Assembly: GCA_046542845.1 (NCBI GenBank)
Contig: JBKHAN010000007.1
Location: 1-64,000 of the forward strand
From: SKKC01 sp046542845
Lineage (GTDB): Bacteria; Spirochaetota; Spirochaetia; DSM-27196; SKKC01
Direction of reading: 5' to 3'
Length of the DNA: 64,000 bases
Both the position numbers and the translations under genes were made by a program. Shown piece by piece: positions 1-7,895 of the stretch. How positions within the stretch are numbered: the first letter of the stretch is position 1; each line of letters opens with the position of its first letter. Under the pieces are notes generated by a model. That model did no database searches, had not been told where the DNA came from, and was given only the letters and a program-made list of their open reading frames with translations.

Positions 1-71
1 TGATATCTGTACATGACCGTCAATGGTACAGCGACTTGCCGCCACTCGGGAGTATTACCATATTGTAATGC

Positions 72-1655
72 ATGGGCTCACTTGAAATAAATATCAGTAC
101 GCTGGATCTTGTCATCGTAGGCCTGTATTTCGTCGTTATCGTCGGTATCGGGCTGTTCGTGTCACGTCGAACGAAAACGGGAGACGAGCTGTTTCTCGCT
201 GGTCGTTCGCTCGGTTGGGTCGCGGTCGGGTTGTCGCTGTTCGCGTCCAATATTTCGAGTTCGACGCTTGTCGGGCTCACGGGAGATGCATTCCGTGCGG
301 GTCTCGCGCCGTCCGCCTTCGAATGGATGGCGGGTCTGCTCCTCGTGTTCGGCGCTTTTACCTTTTTTCCGTTTTTCCTCAGGTCACGAGTTTCGACCAT
401 ACCTGAATATCTGGAACGACGATTTGACGTACGTACGCGCAAGTACTTTTCGGTTATCACGATTTTTCTCGCGGTAATCGTTGATACTGCAGCGGGGCTG
501 TATGCCGGAGCGCTTGTCGCGCAGACTTTTATTCCCGACCTGAACCTGACGGTCTTCATCGTCGTTCTTGCTGCGTTTGCGGGCTTGTATACCGCGGGCG
601 GCGGGCTCGCTGCGGTCGTATACACCGACCTTGTTCAGGCGATTATTCTGCTTATCGGAACTGCCTCAATCGCGATCGCTACCTTCGGTGAGTTTGACTT
701 TTCGTGGGCCGCCGCGACGGAGGCTCTGCCGGACGGTCACCTGTCAATTATTCAGTCGATAGATAACGACGTACTCCCCTGGCCGGGCTTGATCCTGGGT
801 GTTCCGGTTCTCGGATTCTATTACTGGATTCTCAATCAGTATATCGTGCAGCGAGTACTCGGCGCGAAAAGTATACAGCACGCTCGCTGGGGAGCGATGC
901 TCGCCGGGCTTCTGAAACTGTCTCCGCTTTTTATCATGATGCTGCCCGGAGCGTTTGCAGTTGAACTGCTCCCTGATCTGGAAAGTGCCGACAACGTGTT
1001 CCCGACTCTGATCCGCGAGTTTCTCCCGAGAGGATTGACTGGAATCGTTCTCGCCGCAATTCTATCGGCCATTCTTTCGAGTGTTGACTCAGCTCTGAAT
1101 TCCGCGTCGACGCTTCTGACGCTGGATTTTCTCGAACCCGCCAAAGGAAGAAAGCTTGAGCCAGGTGAAAGCCGAAGAACGGGTACACTTGTAACCCTGG
1201 GATTCATGGGAATCGCCGCGATCTGGGCACCGGCCATTCAGGGGTTCCCGGGACTCTTCGCCTATATTCAGGAGATGTTCTCGTATATAGTTACGCCGGT
1301 CGTAGCAATTTTCCTTGTCGGTTTTTTCTGGGACCGCGCGAACGGTACCGGGGCCCTCACGACGCTTGTCACCGGACATGTTATAGCGGCCATAACCTTC
1401 GCGCTCGTACAGACCGAGGTCATTCGCATACATTATCTCTACGTATCGAGCATACTGTTCCTGGTATCCTGCGGACTCATGTTTCTTACAAGCCGAACCA
1501 TGGGTAAGGCACCGGCGTCCCCGCAGATCAGTGATTTGACCTACAGCTCACGGGACAGGACAGTCGACGAACCGGTCAGCTGGTACAAGGACTTTCGCGT
1601 TCACGCGGGTGTCATCGTCGCCTTGACCGTGACAATGCTTATCGTGTTCTGGTAG
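72..1655 (+). CDS. Sodium:solute symporter (SSS family, SGLT-like)
   Basis: Inner-membrane secondary transporter predicted to couple Na+ influx to uptake of a small solute; the substrate cannot be read from sequence. The 527-residue protein is hydrophobic throughout, with about 13-14 membrane segments beginning near residues 11-29. The family hallmark FLAGRSLGWVAVGLSLFASN lies near residues 42-61, and an SSVDSALNSAST segment near residues 336-348 matches the SSS sodium-site helix. Length is normal for the family. The ATG at 72 is used because the frame is closed just upstream; no convincing ribosome binding site is visible. It is convergent with the hisN-smpB operon, with 60 bases between and no clear terminator. 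The gene lies 71 bases from the left edge, so its upstream context is unknown. Confidence 0.9.
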   Translation: MGSLEINISTLDLVIVGLYFVVIVGIGLFVSRRTKTGDELFLAGRSLGWVAVGLSLFASNISSSTLVGLTGDAFRAGLAPSAFEWMAGLLLVFGAFTFFPFFLRSRVSTIPEYLERRFDVRTRKYFSVITIFLAVIVDTAAGLYAGALVAQTFIPDLNLTVFIVVLAAFAGLYTAGGGLAAVVYTDLVQAIILLIGTASIAIATFGEFDFSWAAATEALPDGHLSIIQSIDNDVLPWPGLILGVPVLGFYYWILNQYIVQRVLGAKSIQHARWGAMLAGLLKLSPLFIMMLPGAFAVELLPDLESADNVFPTLIREFLPRGLTGIVLAAILSAILSSVDSALNSASTLLTLDFLEPAKGRKLEPGESRRTGTLVTLGFMGIAAIWAPAIQGFPGLFAYIQEMFSYIVTPVVAIFLVGFFWDRANGTGALTTLVTGHVIAAITFALVQTEVIRIHYLYVSSILFLVSCGLMFLTSRTMGKAPASPQISDLTYSSRDRTVDEPVSWYKDFRVHAGVIVALTVTMLIVFW

Positions 1656-1715
1656 GAATGGCTCGCACGGTGGAAGCCGGAGTCGTATCGCACGATGATT
1701 CCTGACGATCCGGCA

Positions 1716-2537
1716 TTAACCTGCCAGGAGGCCCCGCACTTCGTCGAGCAGTTCACGGCGGGAGGCAATGCAACTGTCGGCGAGCCAGTCTTCTCCACCG
1801 TCGAACCGTTCGAATACACCGCCGGCTTCGGTAATAATCGGGCCGATTGGCGCGATATCCCACGGAGACATAACGGGGTCGACCGCGAGGTCGGCGCGTC
1901 CGCTCGCGAGCAGAAGGTATGCGTAGGCGTCCGCCCACGTGCGGACCATACCTGCCGACGAAAAGAACGTTTCCGCATACGACCGTCGTCTGGTATAAAG
2001 ATCCGCCGGGTCGCACATGAGTACAGTCGCATTCCGCAGCTTCACTGCAGGTCTCATATACGTAATACGGCCGTTGTAGCGTGCACCATACCCAACGAGG
2101 GCGCTGACGGTCTCGTCGGTTATGGGATTGCGTATCACGCCTATGACCGGCGCACCGGTGCTTTCTTCGCCGCGCCCCCGTTCGGCTTCGTGGTCGCTCA
2201 CGCCGACAAGGACGGTAAAGAGGGGAACCCCTGCCACAAAGGACTTGGTTCCGTCGATCGGGTCGAGGTACCAGGTGAAACCACTCGAACCGTCTCGCGT
2301 GCCGTGCTCTTCACCGACTATTCCGTCGTCCGGATACCATAGCTCCAGAAGCTCGCGCATGAGGGTTTCCGTATCCCGGTCGGCGTCGGTAACCGGAGTC
2401 GCATCCGCTTTGTAGTCGACGGAGAAGCTTCGTGTATACCACTTCGCGACGTTATCGCCTGCAATTCGTGCCAGAAGCTCTGCGGCTCGATACCGCTCCC
2501 GGCGTGCCTCGGTCCGATCGGTTCCCTGTGTCCCCAT
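1716..2537 (-). CDS. Inositol monophosphatase family protein, HisN-type (histidinol-phosphatase-like)
   Basis: Mg2+-dependent phosphomonoesterase of the IMPase superfamily. The 273-residue sequence has the metal-site motifs in order: GEEHG (near residue 76), DPIDGTKSFVAG (near 92-103) and PWDIAP near residue 224. The DPIDGTKSF form and the overall pattern resemble HisN histidinol-phosphatases more than SuhB or CysQ, but substrate choice among these paralogues is uncertain. The ATG at 2537 is preceded by AGGAG at a six-base distance. It is the last gene of a minus-strand operon after the PEGA/SUMF protein and smpB, nine bases after smpB. No other histidine biosynthesis gene is in the window, so the role rests on family resemblance only. 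Confidence 0.82.
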   Translation of the reverse strand: MGTQGTDRTEARRERYRAAELLARIAGDNVAKWYTRSFSVDYKADATPVTDADRDTETLMRELLELWYPDDGIVGEEHGTRDGSSGFTWYLDPIDGTKSFVAGVPLFTVLVGVSDHEAERGRGEESTGAPVIGVIRNPITDETVSALVGYGARYNGRITYMRPAVKLRNATVLMCDPADLYTRRRSYAETFFSSAGMVRTWADAYAYLLLASGRADLAVDPVMSPWDIAPIGPIITEAGGVFERFDGGEDWLADSCIASRRELLDEVRGLLAG

Positions 2538-2546
2538 GGTGTACTC

Positions 2547-2993
2547 CTATCGTCCCGCCATTTCCCGGTCTGCGTCGCGTTTGAGATCTTTCTGCTTGAT
2601 CGATTCACGTTTGTCGTGCAGCTTTTTCCCCTTGCACAGGCCGATGGTCACTTTCACGTAGCCGCCTTTCAAGTGCATGTCCAGTGGGACAAGCGTATAA
2701 CCGCGCTCGCGGGTCTTCTTCGAAAGGCGCTCGATTTCACGTTTATGGGCAAGGAGTTTTCGAGTGCGAGTCGCTTCGTGATTCCACACTCCCGCGTTCA
2801 TGTGCGGTGTGATGTGAACCCCGATGAGCCACAATTCGCCCCCTCGTATTCGGGCGTACGAGTCAACGAAGTTAAACTTTCTGTCCTTGACAGATTTAAC
2901 CTCGGTTCCGCTGAGTTCTACCCCGCATTCGATCTGCTCCTCGACATGAAACTCATGAAAGGCTTTTTTGTTTTTTACCAGTAGCTTGTCCAT
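2547..2993 (-). CDS. smpB: SsrA-binding protein SmpB
   Basis: Binds tmRNA and delivers it to stalled ribosomes for trans-translation in the cytoplasm. The 148 residues match the full SmpB length: an N-terminal NKKAFHEFHVEE strand, the GVELSGTEVKSV segment, the central ARIRGGELWLIGVHI part and the basic C-terminal tail (GKKLHDKRESIKQKDLKRD) that enters the ribosomal A site. The start ATG at 2993 has GGAG seven bases upstream. It sits between the PEGA/SUMF gene (27-base gap) and the HisN-like gene (9-base gap) and is likely cotranscribed with both. The tmRNA gene itself was not recognised in this window. Confidence 0.97.
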   Translation of the reverse strand: MDKLLVKNKKAFHEFHVEEQIECGVELSGTEVKSVKDRKFNFVDSYARIRGGELWLIGVHITPHMNAGVWNHEATRTRKLLAHKREIERLSKKTRERGYTLVPLDMHLKGGYVKVTIGLCKGKKLHDKRESIKQKDLKRDADREMAGR

Positions 2994-3020
2994 TTCTACG
3001 CTCCAGGGCTAAAGCCCGGG

Positions 3021-4709
3021 CTACTCAACTTCGCCGATTACAAGACGGAACCCGAGAAAGGGTGTGGACCAGTGTGCAGGCTGGCCGCCTCGACTCTCGA
3101 TCCCTACCGCCGCGCGGGTATTCGCCCACGATCCACCCCGTACAACCCGGGGGAACGTATTCCCCGGACCTTCGTCAGATAGCGGTCGTTCAAAACGAAG
3201 GACATCGGAGGAACGATACCACGGGTCGGCGGTCCATTCCCACACGTTTCCCAGCATGTCTTCAAGTCCGAGCCGGCCCGTGCGCTCGCCGGTCAGCACA
3301 GCGGGCCCGGTCGAGCGGGAGAATGCAAATGACTGTGCCCCGTACTCGTGGCGATCGAGGATTGCAGCCCATGCCCATTCCGCCTCGCCCGGCAGACGTG
3401 CGCGAAGATCCGAACCGATACGTTCGATCTCACCCGAGTACCGTTCGTCGAACCACCGTGCGTATTCCGTCGCTGCATGCCAGCTTACTCCGGTCACCGG
3501 TCGGTTGTCAGGTGCGCCGTTGAAGTCTGCGAGGTATCCCTCGTCCACGAGTTCCAGAGAGTACAGCTCTTCATATGCCGTAGAGCGCCACTCGGGATTT
3601 TCGTCGAGAAACTCCCGGAACTCACCCACGGTGACAGGTCGGGTCGAGACCCAGAATTGAGACAGGGCAACGTTGGTGCGGGCTGGAGATCTGTCTTCCA
3701 CTCCAAGGGCGGGGCGGAAACCGAGCAGCACTTCGCCGGCCGGCACGGGCTGAAACAGCGACCCGCCGATGTCCAGCGGCGCCTCAGTTTGTGCTTCAGT
3801 GGCGGTCGCGAGTACATACTCGCTGTACCCGTTTTCCAGCGCGCGATTCGCTTCAAGCTCTGCCTGGTATGAATCGCTTGCCCGAAGATCGTCAACCATA
3901 TCGGAAGGGAGTATCGTTGCCAGCCAGCGCCCCCAGTTTTGAGAAAACACTTCATACTGTTCAAAAAAAGATACAATTTCGTCCGGTTGCGGCAGTTCTG
4001 ACGTCCGCTCGGTCTCCTGTCGCGTGCGTGTATCGAGTGCCTGCACCAGATCCTGTAGAAGTGCAGCCGACGTGACGTCCTGCAGTCGTGGTAAGAGAAA
4101 CCCGGTACGCTCGTTCGCATCCACGCCGAGCGCCGAGAGATCGCGTGCCGCAGGCACAAGGATAGGCGGAACCGGCCTGTCGGGCCGTTCTGCCCCGAGT
4201 GCGGCCCACTCTGAAAAGTCGCGAGAGGCTTCACGGATAATAGCCGCTGCACTCGCCTCAACGGAATCCCGAGGTCCGAGCGAAACGTTCAGATCATCGG
4301 TCTCCGGAGCGATCAGAGAGCCGAAAATGCGACCGCTCACTGCTATTTCGCGCTCCTCGGCAGCGAAGAACGGACGGAGAAATGTTACGGTATGCGACCC
4401 GGCCGGTACGTCATAGGTAAGCGGAGTCGAGCCGATCCTGCGACCGTTGAGATGAACACTTGCTCCTTCGGGCGTTGAATCGAACTGGTATACCACGTGA
4501 CGATCAAGGAGTCCCGGCAGGAGCAGAAAGCCCAGGAGTATCACGGCACCTGCGACCGACAGGACTACAGCAAGCCATTTGCCCGGCTCCATCCCGAACA
4601 CGGGTTTCAGGTGCACGGGCTCCACCTCAATCGTCGATGCCTCGGCCTTCGACATTGCCGCGGGGGTGTCTCCGGAACTCGTACGGCTTTTTTTCTCGCG
4701 GTGCTTCAT
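3021..4709 (-). CDS. Membrane-anchored PEGA and formylglycine-generating-enzyme-like (SUMF1) domain protein
   Basis: Predicted envelope protein of 562 residues, function unknown. A charged cytoplasmic N-terminus is followed by a single membrane helix near residues 45-66. A PEGA-like beta domain follows near 72-143, with the DSTPEGASVHLNGRRIGSTP core, then a helical linker, then a C-terminal SUMF1/FGE-sulfatase fold near 315-560. That fold shows PVTGVSWHAATEYARWF, LPGEAEWAWAA, GNVWEWTADPW, VVRGGSWAN and the closing GFRLV. True formylglycine-generating enzymes carry catalytic cysteines near the end; here there are none, so this is probably a binding or scaffold domain rather than an enzyme. The ATG at 4709 lacks a ribosome binding site but lies about ten bases after a good -10 box (TATACT). 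It leads the operon with smpB and the HisN-like gene. Confidence 0.8.
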   Translation of the reverse strand: MKHREKKSRTSSGDTPAAMSKAEASTIEVEPVHLKPVFGMEPGKWLAVVLSVAGAVILLGFLLLPGLLDRHVVYQFDSTPEGASVHLNGRRIGSTPLTYDVPAGSHTVTFLRPFFAAEEREIAVSGRIFGSLIAPETDDLNVSLGPRDSVEASAAAIIREASRDFSEWAALGAERPDRPVPPILVPAARDLSALGVDANERTGFLLPRLQDVTSAALLQDLVQALDTRTRQETERTSELPQPDEIVSFFEQYEVFSQNWGRWLATILPSDMVDDLRASDSYQAELEANRALENGYSEYVLATATEAQTEAPLDIGGSLFQPVPAGEVLLGFRPALGVEDRSPARTNVALSQFWVSTRPVTVGEFREFLDENPEWRSTAYEELYSLELVDEGYLADFNGAPDNRPVTGVSWHAATEYARWFDERYSGEIERIGSDLRARLPGEAEWAWAAILDRHEYGAQSFAFSRSTGPAVLTGERTGRLGLEDMLGNVWEWTADPWYRSSDVLRFERPLSDEGPGNTFPRVVRGGSWANTRAAVGIESRGGQPAHWSTPFLGFRLVIGEVE

Positions 4710-4719
4710 GGTTCGCAGG

Positions 4720-4749
4720 AGTATAGGAACGGGGGAACAGGGGTGTCAA
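4720..4749 (-). promoter_or_regulatory. Sigma-70 type promoter for the PEGA/SUMF-smpB operon
   Basis: Reading the minus strand, TTGACA (4749-4744) and TATACT (4725-4720) are separated by 18 bases. The expected transcription start would fall only a few bases before the ATG at 4709, and there is no ribosome binding site between. This suggests a very short leader. Confidence 0.7.
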
Positions 4750-4774
4750 TGTGGAAGCGGATCGGGACGGTGTG

Positions 4775-4804
4775 TTGCCCCGGCACACAGCGAGATGCTA
4801 TTGT
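4775..4804 (+). promoter_or_regulatory. Extended -10 promoter for the lepB pair
   Basis: TTGCCC at 4775-4780 and TATTGT at 4799-4804, spaced by 18 bases, with an extended TGC before the -10. The predicted start is near 4811, which leaves about 11 bases before the ATG at 4822 and argues against the in-frame ATG at 4795, which overlaps the -10. It is divergent from the promoter of the PEGA/SUMF gene. Confidence 0.5.
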
Positions 4805-4821
4805 TCCGTCGGTCAAACAAC

Positions 4822-5799
4822 ATGAGCAACCGGTATCATACGCTACAGATAAAAACCGAACGCTTCCTCACCTGGCGGAAAGCCCGCAAGGAGCGCGCGA
4901 AGAGAAAACAGGCGGCGAAAAACAATATCCTGAGCTGGATAGAGAGCTTTCTCTGGGCGGCGGTCGTGGTGCTGTTTCTGAATCAGTTTCTTATTCAGGC
5001 CTACGTCATTCCGTCGGGTTCCATGATACCCACGCTGGAAATCGGTGACCGTATCTTCGTAAATAAAGCGGTCTTCGGGCCGGAACTCATACCGGGATAC
5101 GGAAAGTTACCCGGGATCCGGATTCCTCAACGCGACGAGATCGTTATTTTTGAGAATCCGTCGTACGAGTCCCGCCCCCCGGCCGTGGAACTCTTTCACC
5201 GTCTCGTCTTCATGCTGACGCTCAGTCTTGTAAACCTCGACCGGGACGAGTTCGGTCGCCCGCGTGAACAGTTCCTGATCAAACGCGCCGCCGCATACGA
5301 GGGCGACAGAATACGCATCGTGGACGGTGAGCACGAGTTTCGTGCTCACGGGGAATCGCGGTGGATGAGCGAAGCGGAACACCGCGAGCTCCATGGACTC
5401 GGGTATCCGGTTCAGCGGCTCGTCGACGCATCAAGCATGGAGGCCTTCGTAGACGCGGGACGTGCGCGTGCGCGGGCAGACCTTGGCCTGTCTGTTTCGC
5501 GTGAACTGCGAGACTCGGTCGCACGCGCGTCCGACGCACAGGTTACCGACAGGTTTGCGCTGAACGAAGGCTACAACGCTACGCGCTACCAGGCATCCCC
5601 GAACAGCTCGCGCTTCGAACGGCTTCACCACGAAGCTGTCGTCGGATGGTACGTTCCCGACGGGCACCTCATGGGGCTCGGCGACAACAGGGACAACAGC
5701 CGCGACGGACGCGATTTCGGTCCGGTTGCCCTCGATGCGATTCTGGGGCGGGCCATGGTCCGCTACTGGCCTGCGGGGCGTATAGGAGCCATTCGTTAG
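4822..5799 (+). CDS. lepB: Signal peptidase I (active)
   Basis: Removes signal peptides from exported proteins at the outer face of the inner membrane. It has 325 residues with one N-terminal membrane helix near 43-59. Box B, IPSGSMIPTL, carries the nucleophile Ser67; the general base Lys154 lies in FLIKRAAAYEGD; box E is GDNRDNSRDGRDFGPV near the C-terminus. A long insert between boxes C and D (near residues 112-150) and another after residue 170 make it longer than the E. coli core. The frame is open back to 4579, but ATG 4822 is preferred because the preceding residues are not conserved-looking and a promoter -10 overlaps 4799-4804. The next gene, a second signal-peptidase-like protein, starts two bases after its stop. 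Confidence 0.93.
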   Translation: MSNRYHTLQIKTERFLTWRKARKERAKRKQAAKNNILSWIESFLWAAVVVLFLNQFLIQAYVIPSGSMIPTLEIGDRIFVNKAVFGPELIPGYGKLPGIRIPQRDEIVIFENPSYESRPPAVELFHRLVFMLTLSLVNLDRDEFGRPREQFLIKRAAAYEGDRIRIVDGEHEFRAHGESRWMSEAEHRELHGLGYPVQRLVDASSMEAFVDAGRARARADLGLSVSRELRDSVARASDAQVTDRFALNEGYNATRYQASPNSSRFERLHHEAVVGWYVPDGHLMGLGDNRDNSRDGRDFGPVALDAILGRAMVRYWPAGRIGAIR

Positions 5800-5801
5800 T
5801 T

Positions 5802-6557
5802 ATGCTGAGCAGTGTCAGGGGTACGAGCACATACCGCGGACCGGAAGACCATTCGGCGGGACACCGCATTCGCATCCTCTTGACGATCCTGATTGTATTC
5901 CTCGTCTGGTATCGGCTTTTTACCTTTTTTTTCGCCGCGGGTGTTCGCGTCGAGGCAGACGGTATGGAACCGACGATCTCCGCCGGCGACGGACTCATCG
6001 TTTCGCGTATGAGCTACGGCCTACCGCTTCCGTTCACAGACGCCCGAATCGGGGAAGCCGACCCAGAGTACGACGATCTAGTGGTGTTTACGCCGAATGA
6101 AGTTCGTCCCGCACCCGCAATCCTGCGGGCTGCCGACGGCATCGTGCGCCTTTTGAGTTTCGAGCGACTCACGCTCCGTAATCTCCACGGTCGCGAATGG
6201 GAACCAGGAACTCGGGTCGCACGCGTCATCGCAGGTCCTGGTGATACGGTATTCATGGAATCGTGGCACTACCGTGTGCAACCCGAAGGAAGCAATACGA
6301 GCCGTCCGGATCTTGACGAACGCGACGGGTCGGTGCGGATGCAACGGCCGGAGACCCGGATCCCTCCCGATGTTGTCGTTCCCCTGTCTGGAAACATGTC
6401 CGCTGTCACGCTTGCAGACGACGAGTTCTGGCTTGCCGGTGACAACCGGGGGCGCGCCTTCGATTCTGTTCATACAGGTCCTGTATCACGTTCTCAGATA
6501 CACGCGAGGGTCGTTTTCAGGTTTCGGCCGCTACCGCGCTTCGGGGGATTACGATAG
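5802..6557 (+). CDS. Signal peptidase I paralogue lacking the catalytic Ser and Lys
   Basis: A 251-residue S26-family protein with one membrane helix near residues 24-45. It keeps the SPase layout: VEADGMEPTI aligns with box B, VARVIAGPGDTV with box D, and EFWLAGDNRGRAFDS with box E. The nucleophile serine of box B is replaced by Gly54 (codon GGT) and the general-base lysine of box D by Ala140 (codon GCA), so it should not cleave by the Ser/Lys mechanism. The ATG at 5802 is two bases after the stop of the active lepB, implying cotranscription and probably a joint function such as a partner or substrate-presenting subunit. A terminator follows at 6565-6591. The family assignment is firm; loss of activity is inferred from the two substitutions. 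Confidence 0.85.
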   Translation: MLSSVRGTSTYRGPEDHSAGHRIRILLTILIVFLVWYRLFTFFFAAGVRVEADGMEPTISAGDGLIVSRMSYGLPLPFTDARIGEADPEYDDLVVFTPNEVRPAPAILRAADGIVRLLSFERLTLRNLHGREWEPGTRVARVIAGPGDTVFMESWHYRVQPEGSNTSRPDLDERDGSVRMQRPETRIPPDVVVPLSGNMSAVTLADDEFWLAGDNRGRAFDSVHTGPVSRSQIHARVVFRFRPLPRFGGLR

Positions 6558-6564
6558 ACTGTGG

Positions 6565-6591
6565 CCCGGAACGGCCCGGGTTTATTTTTTT
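6565..6591 (+). terminator. Intrinsic terminator after the lepB pair
   Basis: CCCGG (6565-6569) pairs with CCGGG (6576-6580) around a six-base loop; two flanking G-T pairs can extend the stem. A T-rich run (TTTATTTTTTT) follows at 6581-6591. It lies eight bases after the stop of the signal peptidase paralogue and before yebC. Confidence 0.75.
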
Positions 6592-6604
6592 CCGGTTAAA
6601 CGCA

Positions 6605-6610
6605 TACAAT
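6605..6610 (+). promoter_or_regulatory. -10 element upstream of yebC
   Basis: TACAAT at 6605-6610 matches the sigma-70 -10 box at five of six positions, 29 bases before the yebC ATG. The -35 region would overlap the T-run of the preceding terminator and has no recognisable TTGACA, so this promoter is tentative. Confidence 0.4.
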
Positions 6611-6639
6611 ACACACAGAATAGAAGAGGAAGTAGACAC

Positions 6640-7383
6640 ATGTCAGGTCACAGTAAATGGGCGACTATACGCCACAAAAAGGGAGCTGCAGACGCGAAGC
6701 GCGGCAAGCTGTTCACCAAGCTTATCAAGGAAATTATTGTATCGGCACGAGAAGGCGGAGGTGATACCGAGGCGAATCCGCGACTTCGGACGGCGGTTCT
6801 CAAGGCAAAAGCCGCCAACATGCCCAAGGACAATATCGAACGCGCGATCAAGAAAGGAACGGGCGACCTTGAAGGGGCCGATTACGTCGAACTCTCCTAC
6901 GAAGGCTACGGTCCCGGCGGGGTCGCCATCATGGTTGAATGTCTGACCGACAACAGGAATCGAACCGCTGCGGACGTTCGCAGTATTTTCAGCAAGAGCG
7001 GCGGAAATCTGGGAGAATCCGGCTGTGTAAGCTATCTGTTCTCGCGAAAGGGGATCATTCACTACAGCACCGAACGTTATACCGAAGACGAGATTCTTGA
7101 GCAGGCGCTCGAAGCGGGAGCCGCAGACGTGAGTACCGAAGGCGATCAGATTGAGGTAACCTCCGCCCCGGAGGACTTTGAAGCGGTTCTTAAGGCTATG
7201 GAGGAGGCATCCTTCGAGCACGAGTTCGCCGAAGTCGCCAGAGTACCCGAGGCGACCGTAGCGCTCGACGAGGATGGAACCCGAAAAGCGCTGAAGATCA
7301 TCGAAGCACTCGACGATCACGACGACGTGCAAAATGTTTCAACAAACCTCGATATACCCGACGACTTCGACAGCGATTCATGA
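6640..7383 (+). CDS. yebC: YebC/PmpR family DNA-binding protein
   Basis: Member of the YebC/PmpR/TACO1 family; some members act as transcription regulators and others as translation factors that help ribosomes through polyproline stretches. It has 247 residues, the usual length. It begins with the family signature MSGHSKWATIRHKKGAADAK, followed by AKAANMPKDNIERAIKKGTG and a LSYEGYGPGGVAIMVE segment. The frame is open far upstream, but the conserved N-terminus and AGAGGAAG eight bases before it fix ATG 6640. Its TGA overlaps the ruvC ATG by four bases. Linkage of yebC to ruvCAB is common in bacteria and says little about which role applies. Confidence 0.95.
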   Translation: MSGHSKWATIRHKKGAADAKRGKLFTKLIKEIIVSAREGGGDTEANPRLRTAVLKAKAANMPKDNIERAIKKGTGDLEGADYVELSYEGYGPGGVAIMVECLTDNRNRTAADVRSIFSKSGGNLGESGCVSYLFSRKGIIHYSTERYTEDEILEQALEAGAADVSTEGDQIEVTSAPEDFEAVLKAMEEASFEHEFAEVARVPEATVALDEDGTRKALKIIEALDDHDDVQNVSTNLDIPDDFDSDS

Positions 7384-7895
7384 CGGCACTTCTCGGCATT
7401 GATCCCGGGCTGGCTTCAACAGGCTACGGGGTCATTGCAGTCGACGGCAACCGGATCAGACATCTCGCACACGGAGTAATCACGACGACGGCGTCCGACG
7501 CGACGGGGTTGCGACTGGAGCAGATTTTTTCACAGCTCGAGTCGCTTATTATCCGGTACAGACCGGTCGAAGCGGGTGTTGAGTCGCTGTATTTTTCCAG
7601 GAACATCACGAGTGCGATACCGGTCGCCCACGCGCGCGGAGTAGTCCTGCTCGCGCTCGCGCAGGCCGGCGTCGTCGCACACGAATATACTCCGCAGGCG
7701 ATCAAGAGCGCGATCGTGGGCGAGGGCCGTGCGGATAAGCGGCAGATCATAGAGTTCGTCCGTGTTCTCCTGAATCTTCCCGAGGCCCCCGGGCCGGACC
7801 ACGCCGCCGACGCGCTCGCCGCGGCGATCTGTCACAACAATAATCGCAGTTACATCTCGCTGAAGCAGGCCGCAGTAAAAAAGGCTTCGCCATGA
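7380..7895 (+). CDS. ruvC: Crossover junction endodeoxyribonuclease RuvC
   Basis: Resolves Holliday junctions with RuvAB during recombinational repair. The 171 residues show the acidic active site of the RNase H-like fold: an Asp in LLGIDPGLASTGYG near residue 7, a Glu in GVESLYFSRN near 66, and the C-terminal aspartates in GPDHAADALAAA near 139-142. The start overlaps the yebC stop (ATGA), and its own stop overlaps the ruvA start in the same way, pointing to translational coupling through the cluster. Confidence 0.97.
   Translation: MTALLGIDPGLASTGYGVIAVDGNRIRHLAHGVITTTASDATGLRLEQIFSQLESLIIRYRPVEAGVESLYFSRNITSAIPVAHARGVVLLALAQAGVVAHEYTPQAIKSAIVGEGRADKRQIIEFVRVLLNLPEAPGPDHAADALAAAICHNNNRSYISLKQAAVKKASP

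Noticed and set aside
20..625. Open frame of 201 codons on the minus strand at the left edge
   Set aside because: Lies antisense to the start of the symporter and is Ser/Arg/Thr-rich in the manner of shadow frames.
1656..1715. Possible terminator between the symporter and the convergent HisN-like gene
   Set aside because: No stable stem with a T-run could be found by eye in either direction.
3006..3017. Short GGGC/GCCC hairpin between the PEGA/SUMF gene and smpB
   Set aside because: Only four pairs and no T-run; too weak to call a terminator.
6265..6282. TGGCAC and TGTGC resembling a -24/-12 sigma-54 site
   Set aside because: It lies inside the signal peptidase paralogue gene, the -12 part is imperfect, and no gene start follows.
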